Of a stretch of 10,094 nucleotides of DNA, positions 1 to 8,842 are shown piece by piece; position 1 is the stretch's first letter, and every line of letters begins with the position of its first letter. Source of the stretch: JAXGPP01 sp964436865 (GTDB lineage: Bacteria; Planctomycetota; Planctomycetia; Pirellulales; Thermoguttaceae). The notes below the pieces were generated by a model. That model was not told the origin of the DNA. It was given only the letters and a program-made list of their open reading frames with translations, and did not search any database. The DNA lies in assembly GCA_964436865.1 (NCBI GenBank), contig CAYTFK010000262.1:1-10094 (forward strand), read 5' to 3'. Made by a program: the position numbers and the translations under genes.

Positions 1-870
1 ATCGATCTTTTTGATCGCGCCATGCAGTATCTGGCGGGCGAGACGCTGGCACTCGACCTTGAGCAGCATCTCGACGAACGCCGCCGACAGGTGGGCGAGC
101 AACTCGGCCTCCAGCAGGCCGACACGTGGTTTGCCCGCCAGTTGGACGGGCTGCCGCCGGCCTACCTCCACGGCACGCGCGCCGAACAGATCGTCGCCGA
201 TCTGCGGTTGCTCAACGGGCTGCCCGAGAAAGAGGTCAAGGTTTGCTCCGAGTTCGACGGGGCGACAGGCACGCTGCAGGTTCTCGTGGCCACCACGGAG
301 AACATCACGCCCGGCGTGTTCCACCGGCTGACCGGCGCTCTGACCAGCCAGGGGCTGGAAATCCTGTCGGCGGAGATTAACACGCTCGCCGACGGCCTGG
401 TGCTCGACCGCTTTCGCGTCGTCGATCCCGATCACGCCGGTATTCCACCACCGGAGCGTCTGAAACGCATCGAGGGCGCCCTGGAGCAATCGCTGCGTCA
501 GCCGGCAACGCAGCCCCCTGTCTTCCGGCAAACGTGGCGAATCGGCGGCACCGCCCGCCCGACGCTCCGCAACGCCCATACCCGCATTGAAATCGACAAC
601 CATGCTTCGGCGATATGCACGGTGTGCGACATTTTCGCCGCCGACCGGCCGGGTTTGCTGTATGCCATCGCCCGAACGCTCTTCGAGATGGAGTTGTCCG
701 TCTGGCGGGCCAAGATCGGCACCTTCCTGGACCAGGTGGTCGACGTGTTCTACGTCACGGATGCCGCGGGGGCGAAGATCGAAGACGAAGCGAGACTGGA
801 GGCGATTCGCCGCCGGCTGCTGGGGGTGATCGAGTCGCTCGAAGCCCAGTCTGCTTCCACCAGCGGATGA
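1..870 (+). CDS. glnD: [Protein-PII] uridylyltransferase / uridylyl-removing enzyme, C-terminal part
   Basis: This is the last 289 residues of GlnD; the frame is open through the left edge, so the nucleotidyltransferase and most of the HD hydrolase domain lie outside the window. GlnD senses glutamine and adds UMP to, or removes it from, PII proteins, controlling nitrogen assimilation in the cytoplasm. What is visible is a helical linker (residues about 1-80) followed by two ACT domains, roughly residues 91-147 and 204-262 counted from base 1. The second contains FAADRPGLLYAIARTL, the typical ACT glycine turn and helix. In the family these tandem ACT domains bind glutamine. The tandem ACT pair after a post-HD linker fits GlnD better than other ACT proteins such as GTP pyrophosphokinases, which carry only one. 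The gene ends in TGA. No glnB or amtB is in view. Identification is by domain order and motif recognition. Confidence 0.88.
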   Translation: MDLFDRAMQYLAGETLALDLEQHLDERRRQVGEQLGLQQADTWFARQLDGLPPAYLHGTRAEQIVADLRLLNGLPEKEVKVCSEFDGATGTLQVLVATTENITPGVFHRLTGALTSQGLEILSAEINTLADGLVLDRFRVVDPDHAGIPPPERLKRIEGALEQSLRQPATQPPVFRQTWRIGGTARPTLRNAHTRIEIDNHASAICTVCDIFAADRPGLLYAIARTLFEMELSVWRAKIGTFLDQVVDVFYVTDAAGAKIEDEARLEAIRRRLLGVIESLEAQSASTSG

Positions 871-1089
871 CGGACGAATCACGCGTCGCCGGAAGCTTCG
901 CCGCGGAGTGATCTGCCGCGCCCGCACGGCCGCTCGCACGCATCCAGGCCCTACGACCGGCACTGCTCTATTGACAGGGGGAGGTCGGCAGCAGAGACGC
1001 CAGATCACCAGACGAAGGCGGCGATTGCTCGGGGAAGGGCTCCCCCTTCGCGGCGTATGCTAAGCTTTCAAGGGTTTCTTCCAGCCCGA

Positions 1090-1127
1090 GCAGGCACAAA
1101 GCGAGCTTTGGCCTGCCGCCCTTTTCT
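1090..1127 (+). promoter_or_regulatory. Hairpin plus T-run in the cheB leader (terminator-like or attenuator-like)
   Basis: Bases 1090-1102 (GCAGGCACAAAGC) pair with 1105-1116 (GCTTTGGCCTGC) to give 12 base pairs with one bulged A at 1096 and a very tight loop, which probably opens to CGAG. Five bases further on there is a T-rich run, TTTTCT, at 1122-1127. The cheB ATG is at 1138. This resembles an intrinsic terminator placed just before a start codon. It could end glnD transcripts, act as an attenuator, or be a dispersed palindromic repeat. The structure is seen directly; the role is inferred. Confidence 0.45.
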
Positions 1128-1137
1128 GAGCGGGAAT

Positions 1138-2202
1138 ATGCCAGCCACCAAAGTCCTGATCGTCGACGATTCGTCGCTGATTCGCCAAATCTTGACCGAG
1201 ATCCTGGGACAGGACCGCAGTATTGAGGTGGTGGGCACGGCGCCCGACCCCTATCTCGCCTGGGAGAAGATCCGGGTGCTCGAGCCCGACGTGCTGACGC
1301 TCGATGTGGAAATGCCACGCATGGACGGGCTGACGTTTCTCGATCGGCTGATGCGGGTGCGGCCGACACCGGTGGTGATGGTGTCGTCGGTCACCGAGAA
1401 GGGATGCCAGACGACGCTCCGCGCGCTGGAGTTGGGCGCGGTGGATTTCGTGACGAAGCCCAAGATCGACGTCTCGAACGGAACGTTTGAGCTGGCCGAC
1501 GAGATCGTGGAGAAGGTGAAAGCCGCCGCGCGGGCGAAGCCGCGCGTGCGGGGCCGATCGAACGCGCCCGCACCGGTGCTGCCGGCGCGCATCGGCGGCG
1601 CAATGGCCGACTCGGCCAACAAGGTGATCTGCATCGGCGCATCGACCGGCGGCACCGAAGCGCTGTACGACGTGCTCACGGCGATGCCGGCCGACGCACC
1701 GGGGATCGTCATTGTCCAGCACATGCCGGCGGGATTCACGCGATCGTTTGCGGCACGCCTCGATAGCGCCTGTCAGATCCGCGTCAAGGAAGCCCAGAGC
1801 GGCGACCGGATCCTTCCGGGCAATGCCCTCCTCGCCCCCGGCGGACAGCATATGGAAGTGGCCCGCAGCGGCGCGAACTTCGTGGTGCGGGTGACCGATG
1901 GAGAACCGGTCAACCGCCATCGGCCGTCGGTCGACGTGCTGTTCCATTCGGCCGCACGGCGACTGGGGAGCAATGCCATCGGTGTGTTGTTGACGGGGAT
2001 GGGCAACGACGGCGCGCGCGGCATGCTGGCCATGCGTCAGGCCGGCGCCCACACGATCGCCGAGGACGAATCGACCTGTGTTGTCTTCGGCATGCCGAAA
2101 GAGGCGATTGCGATGGGCGGGGTGAACGAGGTGCTCCCGCTGCACAAAGTCCCCGACGGCATCCGCCGCGCCGCGCAGACTCCGGTCGCCGTCGGCGTCT
2201 AG
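1138..2202 (+). CDS. cheB: Chemotaxis protein-glutamate methylesterase / glutamine deamidase CheB
   Basis: CheB removes methyl groups from glutamates of chemoreceptors, and deamidates glutamines, to give sensory adaptation; CheA phosphorylates its receiver domain to activate it. The 354-residue product has the expected two domains: a receiver (residues about 4-125, acidic pair D10/D11, phospho-acceptor D56 in LDVEMPRMDG, conserved lysine in TKPK) and a methylesterase domain (about 160-350). The catalytic triad is intact: S169 in GASTGG, H195 in VQHMP and D291 in GMGNDG, with the same spacings (26 and 96 residues) as Salmonella CheB S164/H190/D286. I chose ATG 1138 because VLIVDDS normally begins a few residues from the N-terminus. 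An in-frame ATG at 1057 would add 27 unconserved residues and run through the leader hairpin. GAGCGGGA before the ATG is at best a weak ribosome site. No cheR, cheA, cheW or receptor gene is in the window, so its chemosensory array must be encoded elsewhere. Confidence 0.95.
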   Translation: MPATKVLIVDDSSLIRQILTEILGQDRSIEVVGTAPDPYLAWEKIRVLEPDVLTLDVEMPRMDGLTFLDRLMRVRPTPVVMVSSVTEKGCQTTLRALELGAVDFVTKPKIDVSNGTFELADEIVEKVKAAARAKPRVRGRSNAPAPVLPARIGGAMADSANKVICIGASTGGTEALYDVLTAMPADAPGIVIVQHMPAGFTRSFAARLDSACQIRVKEAQSGDRILPGNALLAPGGQHMEVARSGANFVVRVTDGEPVNRHRPSVDVLFHSAARRLGSNAIGVLLTGMGNDGARGMLAMRQAGAHTIAEDESTCVVFGMPKEAIAMGGVNEVLPLHKVPDGIRRAAQTPVAVGV

Positions 2203-2286
2203 AGCCCGCTCTCGCCGCCCGCTGCCAGCCTGCTTGACGTCGGATCCCTGGGAATCGCCGCTTCGACTGTCCTATCCGCCGCCGCC

Positions 2287-2781
2287 TCAAGAGCGGCGCG
2301 ACGCCAGCGACACCATGTCGGGAATGTCCCCGGGGTCGAGGCGTTCGGTGAAGCGGCAGCCCACCAGCGCCATCGGGCGCACTCCCCGCCGGGCTCCGTG
2401 GCAGCGTTCGGCGGTCCGCGGCGACCCGTCGAGCGTCTCGATTCGCCCGCTGGGGTGAAGCAAAACCTTGCTCGTATGCACGACATCGGCCGCCACGACC
2501 ATCGTATCCGGAGGCGCGTTGAGGAGGATGACGAGCCGCTTGAAATCCGGCAGGCTCGGCATGAGGAACGAGAATCCGCCTTCGTTGAGGTCGTGGCAAA
2601 GGACCTCGAAGAAATCTTGAATGCGGGGCAGTTTATAGCCGTAGCGCGGCGCAATCCGCTGCGAAGCCGGATATTCATGCCGATTCCGCCGCCGCCGTTC
2701 CGAAGCCTCGCCCGAAACCTGGACCTTCAACCGGTGGACCAGACGGAAGAATTCGTCGTCGTTTTCGCTGGGATTGGACAT
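2287..2781 (-). CDS. PilZ-like domain protein (possible c-di-GMP receptor)
   Basis: A 164-residue soluble protein without signal peptide or membrane segment. It reads as a single PilZ-like domain: an arginine-rich segment ERRRRNR (RxxxR satisfied at residues 30-34), then YPASQRIAP, then CHDLNEGGFSFLMP at 62-75, where D-x-N-x-x-G takes the place of the canonical D/N-x-S-x-x-G. A VVH strand near 100 and LVGCRFTERL near 139-148 close the barrel. PilZ domains bind cyclic di-GMP and modulate motility or polysaccharide export; whether this one binds is uncertain because the motif serine is asparagine and about 28 polar residues (109-136) are inserted before the last strand. I chose the ATG at 2781; a GTG lies one codon upstream at 2784. 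No good Shine-Dalgarno sequence is visible. It converges on cheB with 84 bp between stops, so the two are not an operon, and I find no convincing terminator in that gap. Confidence 0.68.
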   Translation of the reverse strand: MSNPSENDDEFFRLVHRLKVQVSGEASERRRRNRHEYPASQRIAPRYGYKLPRIQDFFEVLCHDLNEGGFSFLMPSLPDFKRLVILLNAPPDTMVVAADVVHTSKVLLHPSGRIETLDGSPRTAERCHGARRGVRPMALVGCRFTERLDPGDIPDMVSLASRRS

Positions 2782-2929
2782 CACGGCGACTCGGACCGGT
2801 TGCGGCGGGATGGGCTGCGGGGAGGCATCAAAGCGAACATTCTCCGCTCAACTACCCTCTGTGATATAGCTTTTTTTCACGCCCGACAGCGCACCGAGCC
2901 CGAGGCGACTAAACCCAATGGTGGGGTGC

Positions 2930-2948
2930 GGTCGGATTGATTCCGACC
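2930..2948 (+). promoter_or_regulatory. Perfect inverted repeat upstream of trpBA (operator-like)
   Basis: GGTCGGA (2930-2936) and TCCGACC (2942-2948) form a perfect 7-bp inverted repeat around a TTGAT spacer. It ends one base before a TTGACC hexamer that could be the -35 element for trpB. No T-run follows on either strand, so a terminator is unlikely; the position suggests a dimeric repressor or activator site. The repeat is seen directly and the function is inferred. It does not match any operator I can name. Confidence 0.35.
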
Positions 2949-2949
2949 C

Positions 2950-2978
2950 TTGACCGACAACGCACGGCTGCCCAAAAT
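2950..2978 (+). promoter_or_regulatory. Candidate sigma70-type promoter for trpBA
   Basis: TTGACC (2950-2955, five of six matches to the -35 consensus) is followed after 17 bases by CAAAAT (2973-2978, four of six matches to the -10 consensus). Transcription would start near 2985 and give an untranslated leader of about 90 bases before the trpB ATG at 3073. The leader contains a small CGCCC/GGGCG hairpin (3004-3019), and I did not recognise a tryptophan-rich leader peptide or a T-box in it. High-GC genomes give chance hexamer matches, so this is tentative. Confidence 0.33.
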
Positions 2979-3072
2979 GACTCGCTTCGACCTCGTCGAT
3001 TGTCGCCCGCTGAAGGGCGTAAGCGGTTGAAGCCAGACGATTTATCCACGATCCAATTTGCGAGACTCGCCG

Positions 3073-4290
3073 ATGTCGATTCCGGTTTCCGCTCCCGACC
3101 ACGTTTCGGGGCGATTTGGCCCGTTTGGGGGCCGCTACGTGCCCGAGACGCTGACGCGGGCGTTGGACGAGCTGACCAGCGAGTACGAGAAGGCGTCGGC
3201 GGACACTCAGTTCCATGCCGAGCTGGAGCGGTTGTGGACGCATTACGTGGGCCGCCCCTCCCCCCTCTACCACGCCGAGCGGCTGAGCCGGCAGTGCGGC
3301 GGGGCGCAGATCTACCTGAAACGCGAGGATCTCAATCACACCGGCTCCCACAAAATCAACAACACACTGGGCCAGGCGTTGCTCACGCAACGGATGGGGA
3401 AGCGGCGCGTGATTGCCGAAACGGGGGCGGGTCAGCACGGGGTGGCGACGGCCACGGCGTGCGCAAGGTTCGGCTTCGAATGCGTCGTGTACATGGGGGA
3501 AGAAGACATTCGTCGGCAACGGCCGAACGTCTTCAGCATGCAGCTTCTGGGGGCTGAAGTCCGCCCCGTCTGCAGCGGTTCGCGAACCTTGCGCGATGCG
3601 ATCAACGAGGCGATGCGCGACTGGATGAGCACGGTCGAAACGACGCATTACTGCATCGGTTCGGCGATCGGCCCCAGCCCCTATCCGCGCATGGTCCGCG
3701 ACTTCCAATCGGTCATCGGCCGCGAAACACGCCGGCAGTGCCTCGAGATGCTCGGGCGGCTGCCCAGTGCGGTGGTCGCGTGCGTCGGCGGCGGCAGCAA
3801 CGCCGCAGGGATGTTCTACCCGTTTCTGGCTGACGCGGAAGTTGAGCTGCTCGGCGTCGAGGCCGGCGGACGATCGAGCCGAGTGGGCGACCACGCGGCG
3901 CCGTTGAATTTCGGCCAACCCGGCGTCTTGCACGGCACCTTCAGCTACGTGATGCAGGACCAGGACGGCCAGACCTGTCCGGTGCACTCGGTTTCGGCGG
4001 GGCTCGATTATCCGGGTGTCGGCCCCGAGCACAGCTACTGGAAAGACGTGGGGCGCGTGCGGTATACCTACGCCAACGACGACGAAGTGCTGGCCGCCTT
4101 CGACACGCTCGCCCGCAACGAAGGGATCCTGGCGGCGCTGGAAAGTTCCCACGCGGTGGCCAAGGCGATGGAGCTTGCCAGCCGGCGCGGGGCGAACGAG
4201 ATCGTGGTCGTCTGCCTCTCGGGGCGAGGCGATAAGGACGCCGCCGAGATCGCCCGCGTTCGCGACGAGCGCGCCGCAGGAAAGCCGTAA
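3073..4290 (+). CDS. trpB: Tryptophan synthase beta chain
   Basis: TrpB joins indole, channelled from TrpA, with L-serine to make L-tryptophan, using pyridoxal phosphate. The 405-residue protein has full family length and the fingerprint GRFGPFGGRYVPETL near the N-terminus. The PLP Schiff-base lysine is K94 in NHTGSHKINN. The catalytic glutamate is E116 in AETGAGQHG, 22 residues later as in the Salmonella enzyme (K87/E109). The phosphate loop GGGSN is at 239-243 and the C-terminal cofactor serine S383 is in LSGRGDKD. All key residues are intact. I chose ATG 3073, giving MSIPVSAPDH; an in-frame TTG at 3058 would add five residues. The ribosome site is weak (GCGAG). It is followed 26 nt later by trpA on the same strand, the classic subunit pair. 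trpC, trpD, trpE and trpF are not in the window, so the pathway genes are at least partly dispersed. Confidence 0.97.
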   Translation: MSIPVSAPDHVSGRFGPFGGRYVPETLTRALDELTSEYEKASADTQFHAELERLWTHYVGRPSPLYHAERLSRQCGGAQIYLKREDLNHTGSHKINNTLGQALLTQRMGKRRVIAETGAGQHGVATATACARFGFECVVYMGEEDIRRQRPNVFSMQLLGAEVRPVCSGSRTLRDAINEAMRDWMSTVETTHYCIGSAIGPSPYPRMVRDFQSVIGRETRRQCLEMLGRLPSAVVACVGGGSNAAGMFYPFLADAEVELLGVEAGGRSSRVGDHAAPLNFGQPGVLHGTFSYVMQDQDGQTCPVHSVSAGLDYPGVGPEHSYWKDVGRVRYTYANDDEVLAAFDTLARNEGILAALESSHAVAKAMELASRRGANEIVVVCLSGRGDKDAAEIARVRDERAAGKP

Positions 4291-4316
4291 CAGAATCCCG
4301 GGGATCAGCAATCATC

Positions 4317-5123
4317 ATGTCGGCCATCGACACGCTCTTTGAGACGCTCCGCCGCACGGGCCGCAAGGCCTTCATGCCGTTCATCACCGCAGGCTTTCCC
4401 GATCTGCCGTTCACAGCCGATTTGCTCGGCGAACTGGCGGCCCGTGGCGCAAGCTTGTGCGAACTGGGAATACCCTATAGCGACCCCGTCGCCGATGGAC
4501 CGGTCATCCAGGCCTCGTACACGCGGGCCCTGGAACAGAACATCAAGCTGCGCGACATCCTGGCGATGCTCGCCCGCGTAACGCCGGAGCTGAGCATTCC
4601 CGTCGTGACGATGGTCAGCTATTCGATCGTCTATCGCCACGGACCGGAGGCATACGTCTGCGAGGCGAGAGCCGCCGGCGGGGCGGGCATGATCGTGCCC
4701 GACCTGCCGGTGGAAGAGGCTGAGGCGCTGGCGGGGATCTGCCGCCGCGAGGACTTCAGCCTTATCCAACTCATTACGCCCACCACGCCGCGCGAGCGCG
4801 CCGTACGGATCGCCGCCAGCACAACCGGATTCATCTACTATGTGTCGGTCACCGGCATTACCGGCGAGCGCCGCGAGTTGCCCCCTGACATTGTCGACAA
4901 CGTGGCCTGGCTCCGCCGGCAGACCGCGCTGCCGATCTGCATCGGTTTCGGCATCAGCCGGCCGGAACATGTGCGCACGCTGGCGCCGGTGGCCGACGGC
5001 CTCATCGTCGGCTCGGCCATCGTCCGCCGCATTACCGAAGCACAAGACAAGCCGCGCAGCCAGATCCTTGCCGAGATCGGCGACTACGCGGCGGAGTTGA
5101 TATCGGCAGCCGAGGGCCGGTAG
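4317..5123 (+). CDS. trpA: Tryptophan synthase alpha chain
   Basis: TrpA cleaves indole-3-glycerol phosphate to indole and glyceraldehyde 3-phosphate and passes indole through a tunnel to TrpB in an alpha2-beta2 complex. The 268-residue product is a normal-length TIM barrel. Both catalytic acids are at the reference positions: E49 in CELGIPYSDP and D60 in VADGPVIQ. Further family landmarks are the N-terminal KAFMPFITAGFPD, MVSYSIVYRHG, the flexible loop region TPTTP, FIYYVSVTGITGER, and the phosphate-binding CIGFGIS and LIVGSAIV segments. The start is ATG 4317, 26 nt after the trpB stop, with GGGGA about a dozen bases upstream as a modest ribosome site. The TAG stop sits inside an inverted repeat, and the next gene, on the opposite strand, ends only 6 nt away. 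Confidence 0.97.
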   Translation: MSAIDTLFETLRRTGRKAFMPFITAGFPDLPFTADLLGELAARGASLCELGIPYSDPVADGPVIQASYTRALEQNIKLRDILAMLARVTPELSIPVVTMVSYSIVYRHGPEAYVCEARAAGGAGMIVPDLPVEEAEALAGICRREDFSLIQLITPTTPRERAVRIAASTTGFIYYVSVTGITGERRELPPDIVDNVAWLRRQTALPICIGFGISRPEHVRTLAPVADGLIVGSAIVRRITEAQDKPRSQILAEIGDYAAELISAAEGR

Positions 5124-5128
5124 CCCTC
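5112..5128. terminator. Inverted repeat at the trpA / oxidoreductase convergence, possible bidirectional terminator
   Basis: GAGGGC (5112-5117) and GCCCTC (5123-5128) form a perfect GC-rich 6-bp stem with a 5-base loop (CGGTA). The stem covers the trpA stop codon and ends two bases before the stop of the opposing oxidoreductase gene. There is only a weak T stretch (CTCATTTC) on the plus side and none on the minus side, so if it ends transcription it does so without a classic U-tract. The position between two convergent genes is the main argument. Confidence 0.35.
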
Positions 5129-5129
5129 C

Positions 5130-7199
<2,070 letters not shown>

Positions 7200-7206
7200 G
7201 GTGAAT

Positions 7207-7212
7207 CCTCCT
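7207..7212 (-). promoter_or_regulatory. Strong Shine-Dalgarno site fixing the GTG start of the oxidoreductase
   Basis: On the minus strand AGGAGG is followed by a 7-base spacer (ATTCACC) and then GTG at 7199. It is the only perfect ribosome binding site I see in the window; the other genes have weak or no such site. It decides the start, and the resulting N-terminus is a good signal peptide. Confidence 0.8.
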
Positions 7213-7315
7213 GCGGATCTTGTTGGTGTTTGTATTGAAAGCGAACCGTCAAGCGGCGGTGCACGCCGTGGATCTATTGAGCTTCGGCTTGAGATGATTG
7301 CCTGCGGATCGCCGC

Positions 7316-8530
7316 TCAATACTTCCGCGGGCTGGTTCTGGCCTGGACACGGAGCGGCAGGCCGTGGATCCGCAGGAAGCCTTCGGCGTCGGTCTGGTTG
7401 TAGCTGCCGCCGCCTTCCATGGTGGCAATTCCTTCGTCGTACAGGCTGTTGGGGCTCGAGCGGCGATCGACCATCATGTTGCCCTTGTAAAGGTTCAGGC
7501 TCACCTCGCCGCTAACCGGTTGCTGGGCCTGGCGGATGAAGGCCATCAGGGCGTCCATCTTGGCCGAGTACCAGAAACCGTAGTAGACCATTTCGGCCAC
7601 CTCCGGCGCCAGCCGATCGCGAAGGTGCACCAGATCGCGGTCGAGCGTGAGCTGTTCGAGCACCCGGTGCGCTTCGTAAAGCAGCGTCATGCCGGGCGAC
7701 TCGTAGACGCCGCGGCTCTTCATGCCCACGAAGCGGTTCTCGACCATGTCCACCCGGCCCACGCCGTTGCGGCCGCCGATCGCGTTCAGCACCTTGACGA
7801 TGTCGTACGGCAGCATCTTGTTGCCGTTCACCGCCACCGGCGCCCCCGACTCGAAGCCGATCGTGACCTGCTCGATCTTGTCCGGCGCCTGCTGCGGCGA
7901 GACGGTCATGCCAAACTCGACCAGTTCCACGCCGTTGACGGTCAGATCCTCAAGCTTGCCCGCCTCGTAGCTGATGTGCAGGCAGTTTTCGTCCGAACTG
8001 TACGGCTTCTGCACCGAGGCCTTGACCGGGATGTTCCGTTGGCGGCAGTACTCGATCATCTCGGTACGGCCGGGAAACTGGTTGCGGTACGATTCCATCC
8101 GCCACGGAGCGATGACGCGGATCTCCGGCGCCAGCGCCTCGGCCGCCAACTGGAACCGGCACTGGTCGTTTCCCTTGCCCGTCGCCCCGTGGGCGTAAGC
8201 GTCGGCGCCGACCTCGCGGGCCACCTGCAGGCATTTCTTCGAGATCAGCGGCCGGGCGATTGATGTCCCCAACAGGTAGATCGCCTCGTACTTGGCCTGC
8301 CACTGCAGCACCGGGAACGCGAAGTCCCGGCACAGTTCCTCCTTGGCGTCGACAATCCGGGCCGAGCGGGCCCCGATGTTCTTTGCCTTGTCGAGTATCG
8401 CCTGCTGATCCTCGCAGGGCTGCCCCAAATCGACGTAAACCGCATGCACGTCATACCCTTGCTCCATGAGCCAGCCGAGGATGACGGAAGTGTCTAAACC
8501 ACCCGAATAAGCAAGTACGCAGCTAGGCAT
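7316..8530 (-). CDS. argG: Argininosuccinate synthase
   Basis: ArgG condenses citrulline and aspartate with ATP to argininosuccinate, AMP and pyrophosphate, the penultimate step of arginine synthesis. The 404-residue protein is of normal length for the short form of the family. The N-type ATP pyrophosphatase loop AYSGGLDTS is at residues 7-15. The family signature AHGATGKGNDQ is at about 113-123, APWRM near 141 and PYSSDENCLHISYEAGKLED at about 176-195. The C-terminal half contains VGMKSRGVYESPG and MVDRRSSPNSLYD. I chose ATG 8530 because it places MPSCVLAYSGG at the N-terminus; the frame is open for another 291 codons upstream, but that extension runs antisense through the neighbouring gene and shows no homology. 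Only a weak ribosome site (ACGGA) precedes it. Other arg genes are not in view, and argH is not adjacent. The last codons (SPRKY) precede a TGA stop. Confidence 0.96.
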   Translation of the reverse strand: MPSCVLAYSGGLDTSVILGWLMEQGYDVHAVYVDLGQPCEDQQAILDKAKNIGARSARIVDAKEELCRDFAFPVLQWQAKYEAIYLLGTSIARPLISKKCLQVAREVGADAYAHGATGKGNDQCRFQLAAEALAPEIRVIAPWRMESYRNQFPGRTEMIEYCRQRNIPVKASVQKPYSSDENCLHISYEAGKLEDLTVNGVELVEFGMTVSPQQAPDKIEQVTIGFESGAPVAVNGNKMLPYDIVKVLNAIGGRNGVGRVDMVENRFVGMKSRGVYESPGMTLLYEAHRVLEQLTLDRDLVHLRDRLAPEVAEMVYYGFWYSAKMDALMAFIRQAQQPVSGEVSLNLYKGNMMVDRRSSPNSLYDEGIATMEGGGSYNQTDAEGFLRIHGLPLRVQARTSPRKY

Positions 8531-8842
8531 GAGCGTTGGGTCCGTCGGGGAGGAAGCGGTCAAATGGCGGCGCGGGGCGCCGTCCGCGAACCGTGTATTG
8601 TGGCCAGATCGCGCGGGGCATGGCAAGGGGCTGCGCGGCACGCTCAGGAGAGAGCCCGCCCCGCAATTGTTCGCCCGGAACCGTCGAAAACCATGCGGCG
8701 GGGGCCGCTCTGGTGGGGGCCAGCCCGATACGGCGACGCTCGGGCAACCGATTTGCGCCTGTCTGGCCTGAAGCTTCGGGGGCGGTGGTGTAGAATTGCC
8801 TGCAGGTACCGACTTCCCGAATCGTGACGAACACATTCTTCG
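8531..8842. other. Divergent intergenic region between argG and the DUF1559 gene
   Basis: This 312-bp region has no credible gene: small open frames exist on both strands but none has family character or a ribosome site. It should hold two divergent promoters. The argG candidate is listed separately. For the DUF1559 gene a weak possibility is TAGAAT at 8791-8796 (five of six to the -10 consensus) with CTGAAG 17 bases upstream (three of six to the -35 consensus), about 45 bases before the start codon. I see no other repeat or structure that stands out. Confidence 0.5.
8597..8626 (-). promoter_or_regulatory. Candidate promoter for argG
   Basis: On the minus strand TTGCCA (8626-8621, five of six to the -35 consensus) is followed after 18 bases by CACAAT (8602-8597, four of six to the -10 consensus). 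Transcription would start near 8590, about 60 bases before the argG ATG. I see no clear ARG-box-like palindrome beside it. Tentative, because such matches occur by chance. Confidence 0.33.

Noticed and set aside
971..976. A perfect TTGACA hexamer upstream of cheB
   Set aside because: No acceptable -10 element lies 16-18 bases downstream; the nearest TATGCT (1056-1061) is far too distant, so it was not called a promoter.
1057..1137. A longer cheB start at ATG 1057
   Set aside because: It would add 27 residues ahead of the receiver domain that do not resemble CheB and would pass through a strong hairpin.
2203..2286. Terminator between cheB and the PilZ-like gene
   Set aside because: Only an imperfect GATCCC/GGGAATC pairing with a one-base loop was found and no T-run on either strand.
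2848..4311. A 487-codon open frame on the minus strand opposite trpB
   Set aside because: Antisense to a trpB with every catalytic residue; the translation shows no family features.
7210..7311. A CCTGCGGATC decamer at 7210-7219 and again at 7302-7311, flanking the argG-oxidoreductase gap
   Set aside because: Only ten bases in two copies, one of which includes the ribosome binding site region; too short to distinguish from chance.
7200..7319. An ATG at 7319 as start of the oxidoreductase
   Set aside because: It would bury the signal peptide 40 residues in and ignore the perfect AGGAGG before GTG 7199; it would also overlap the argG stop.
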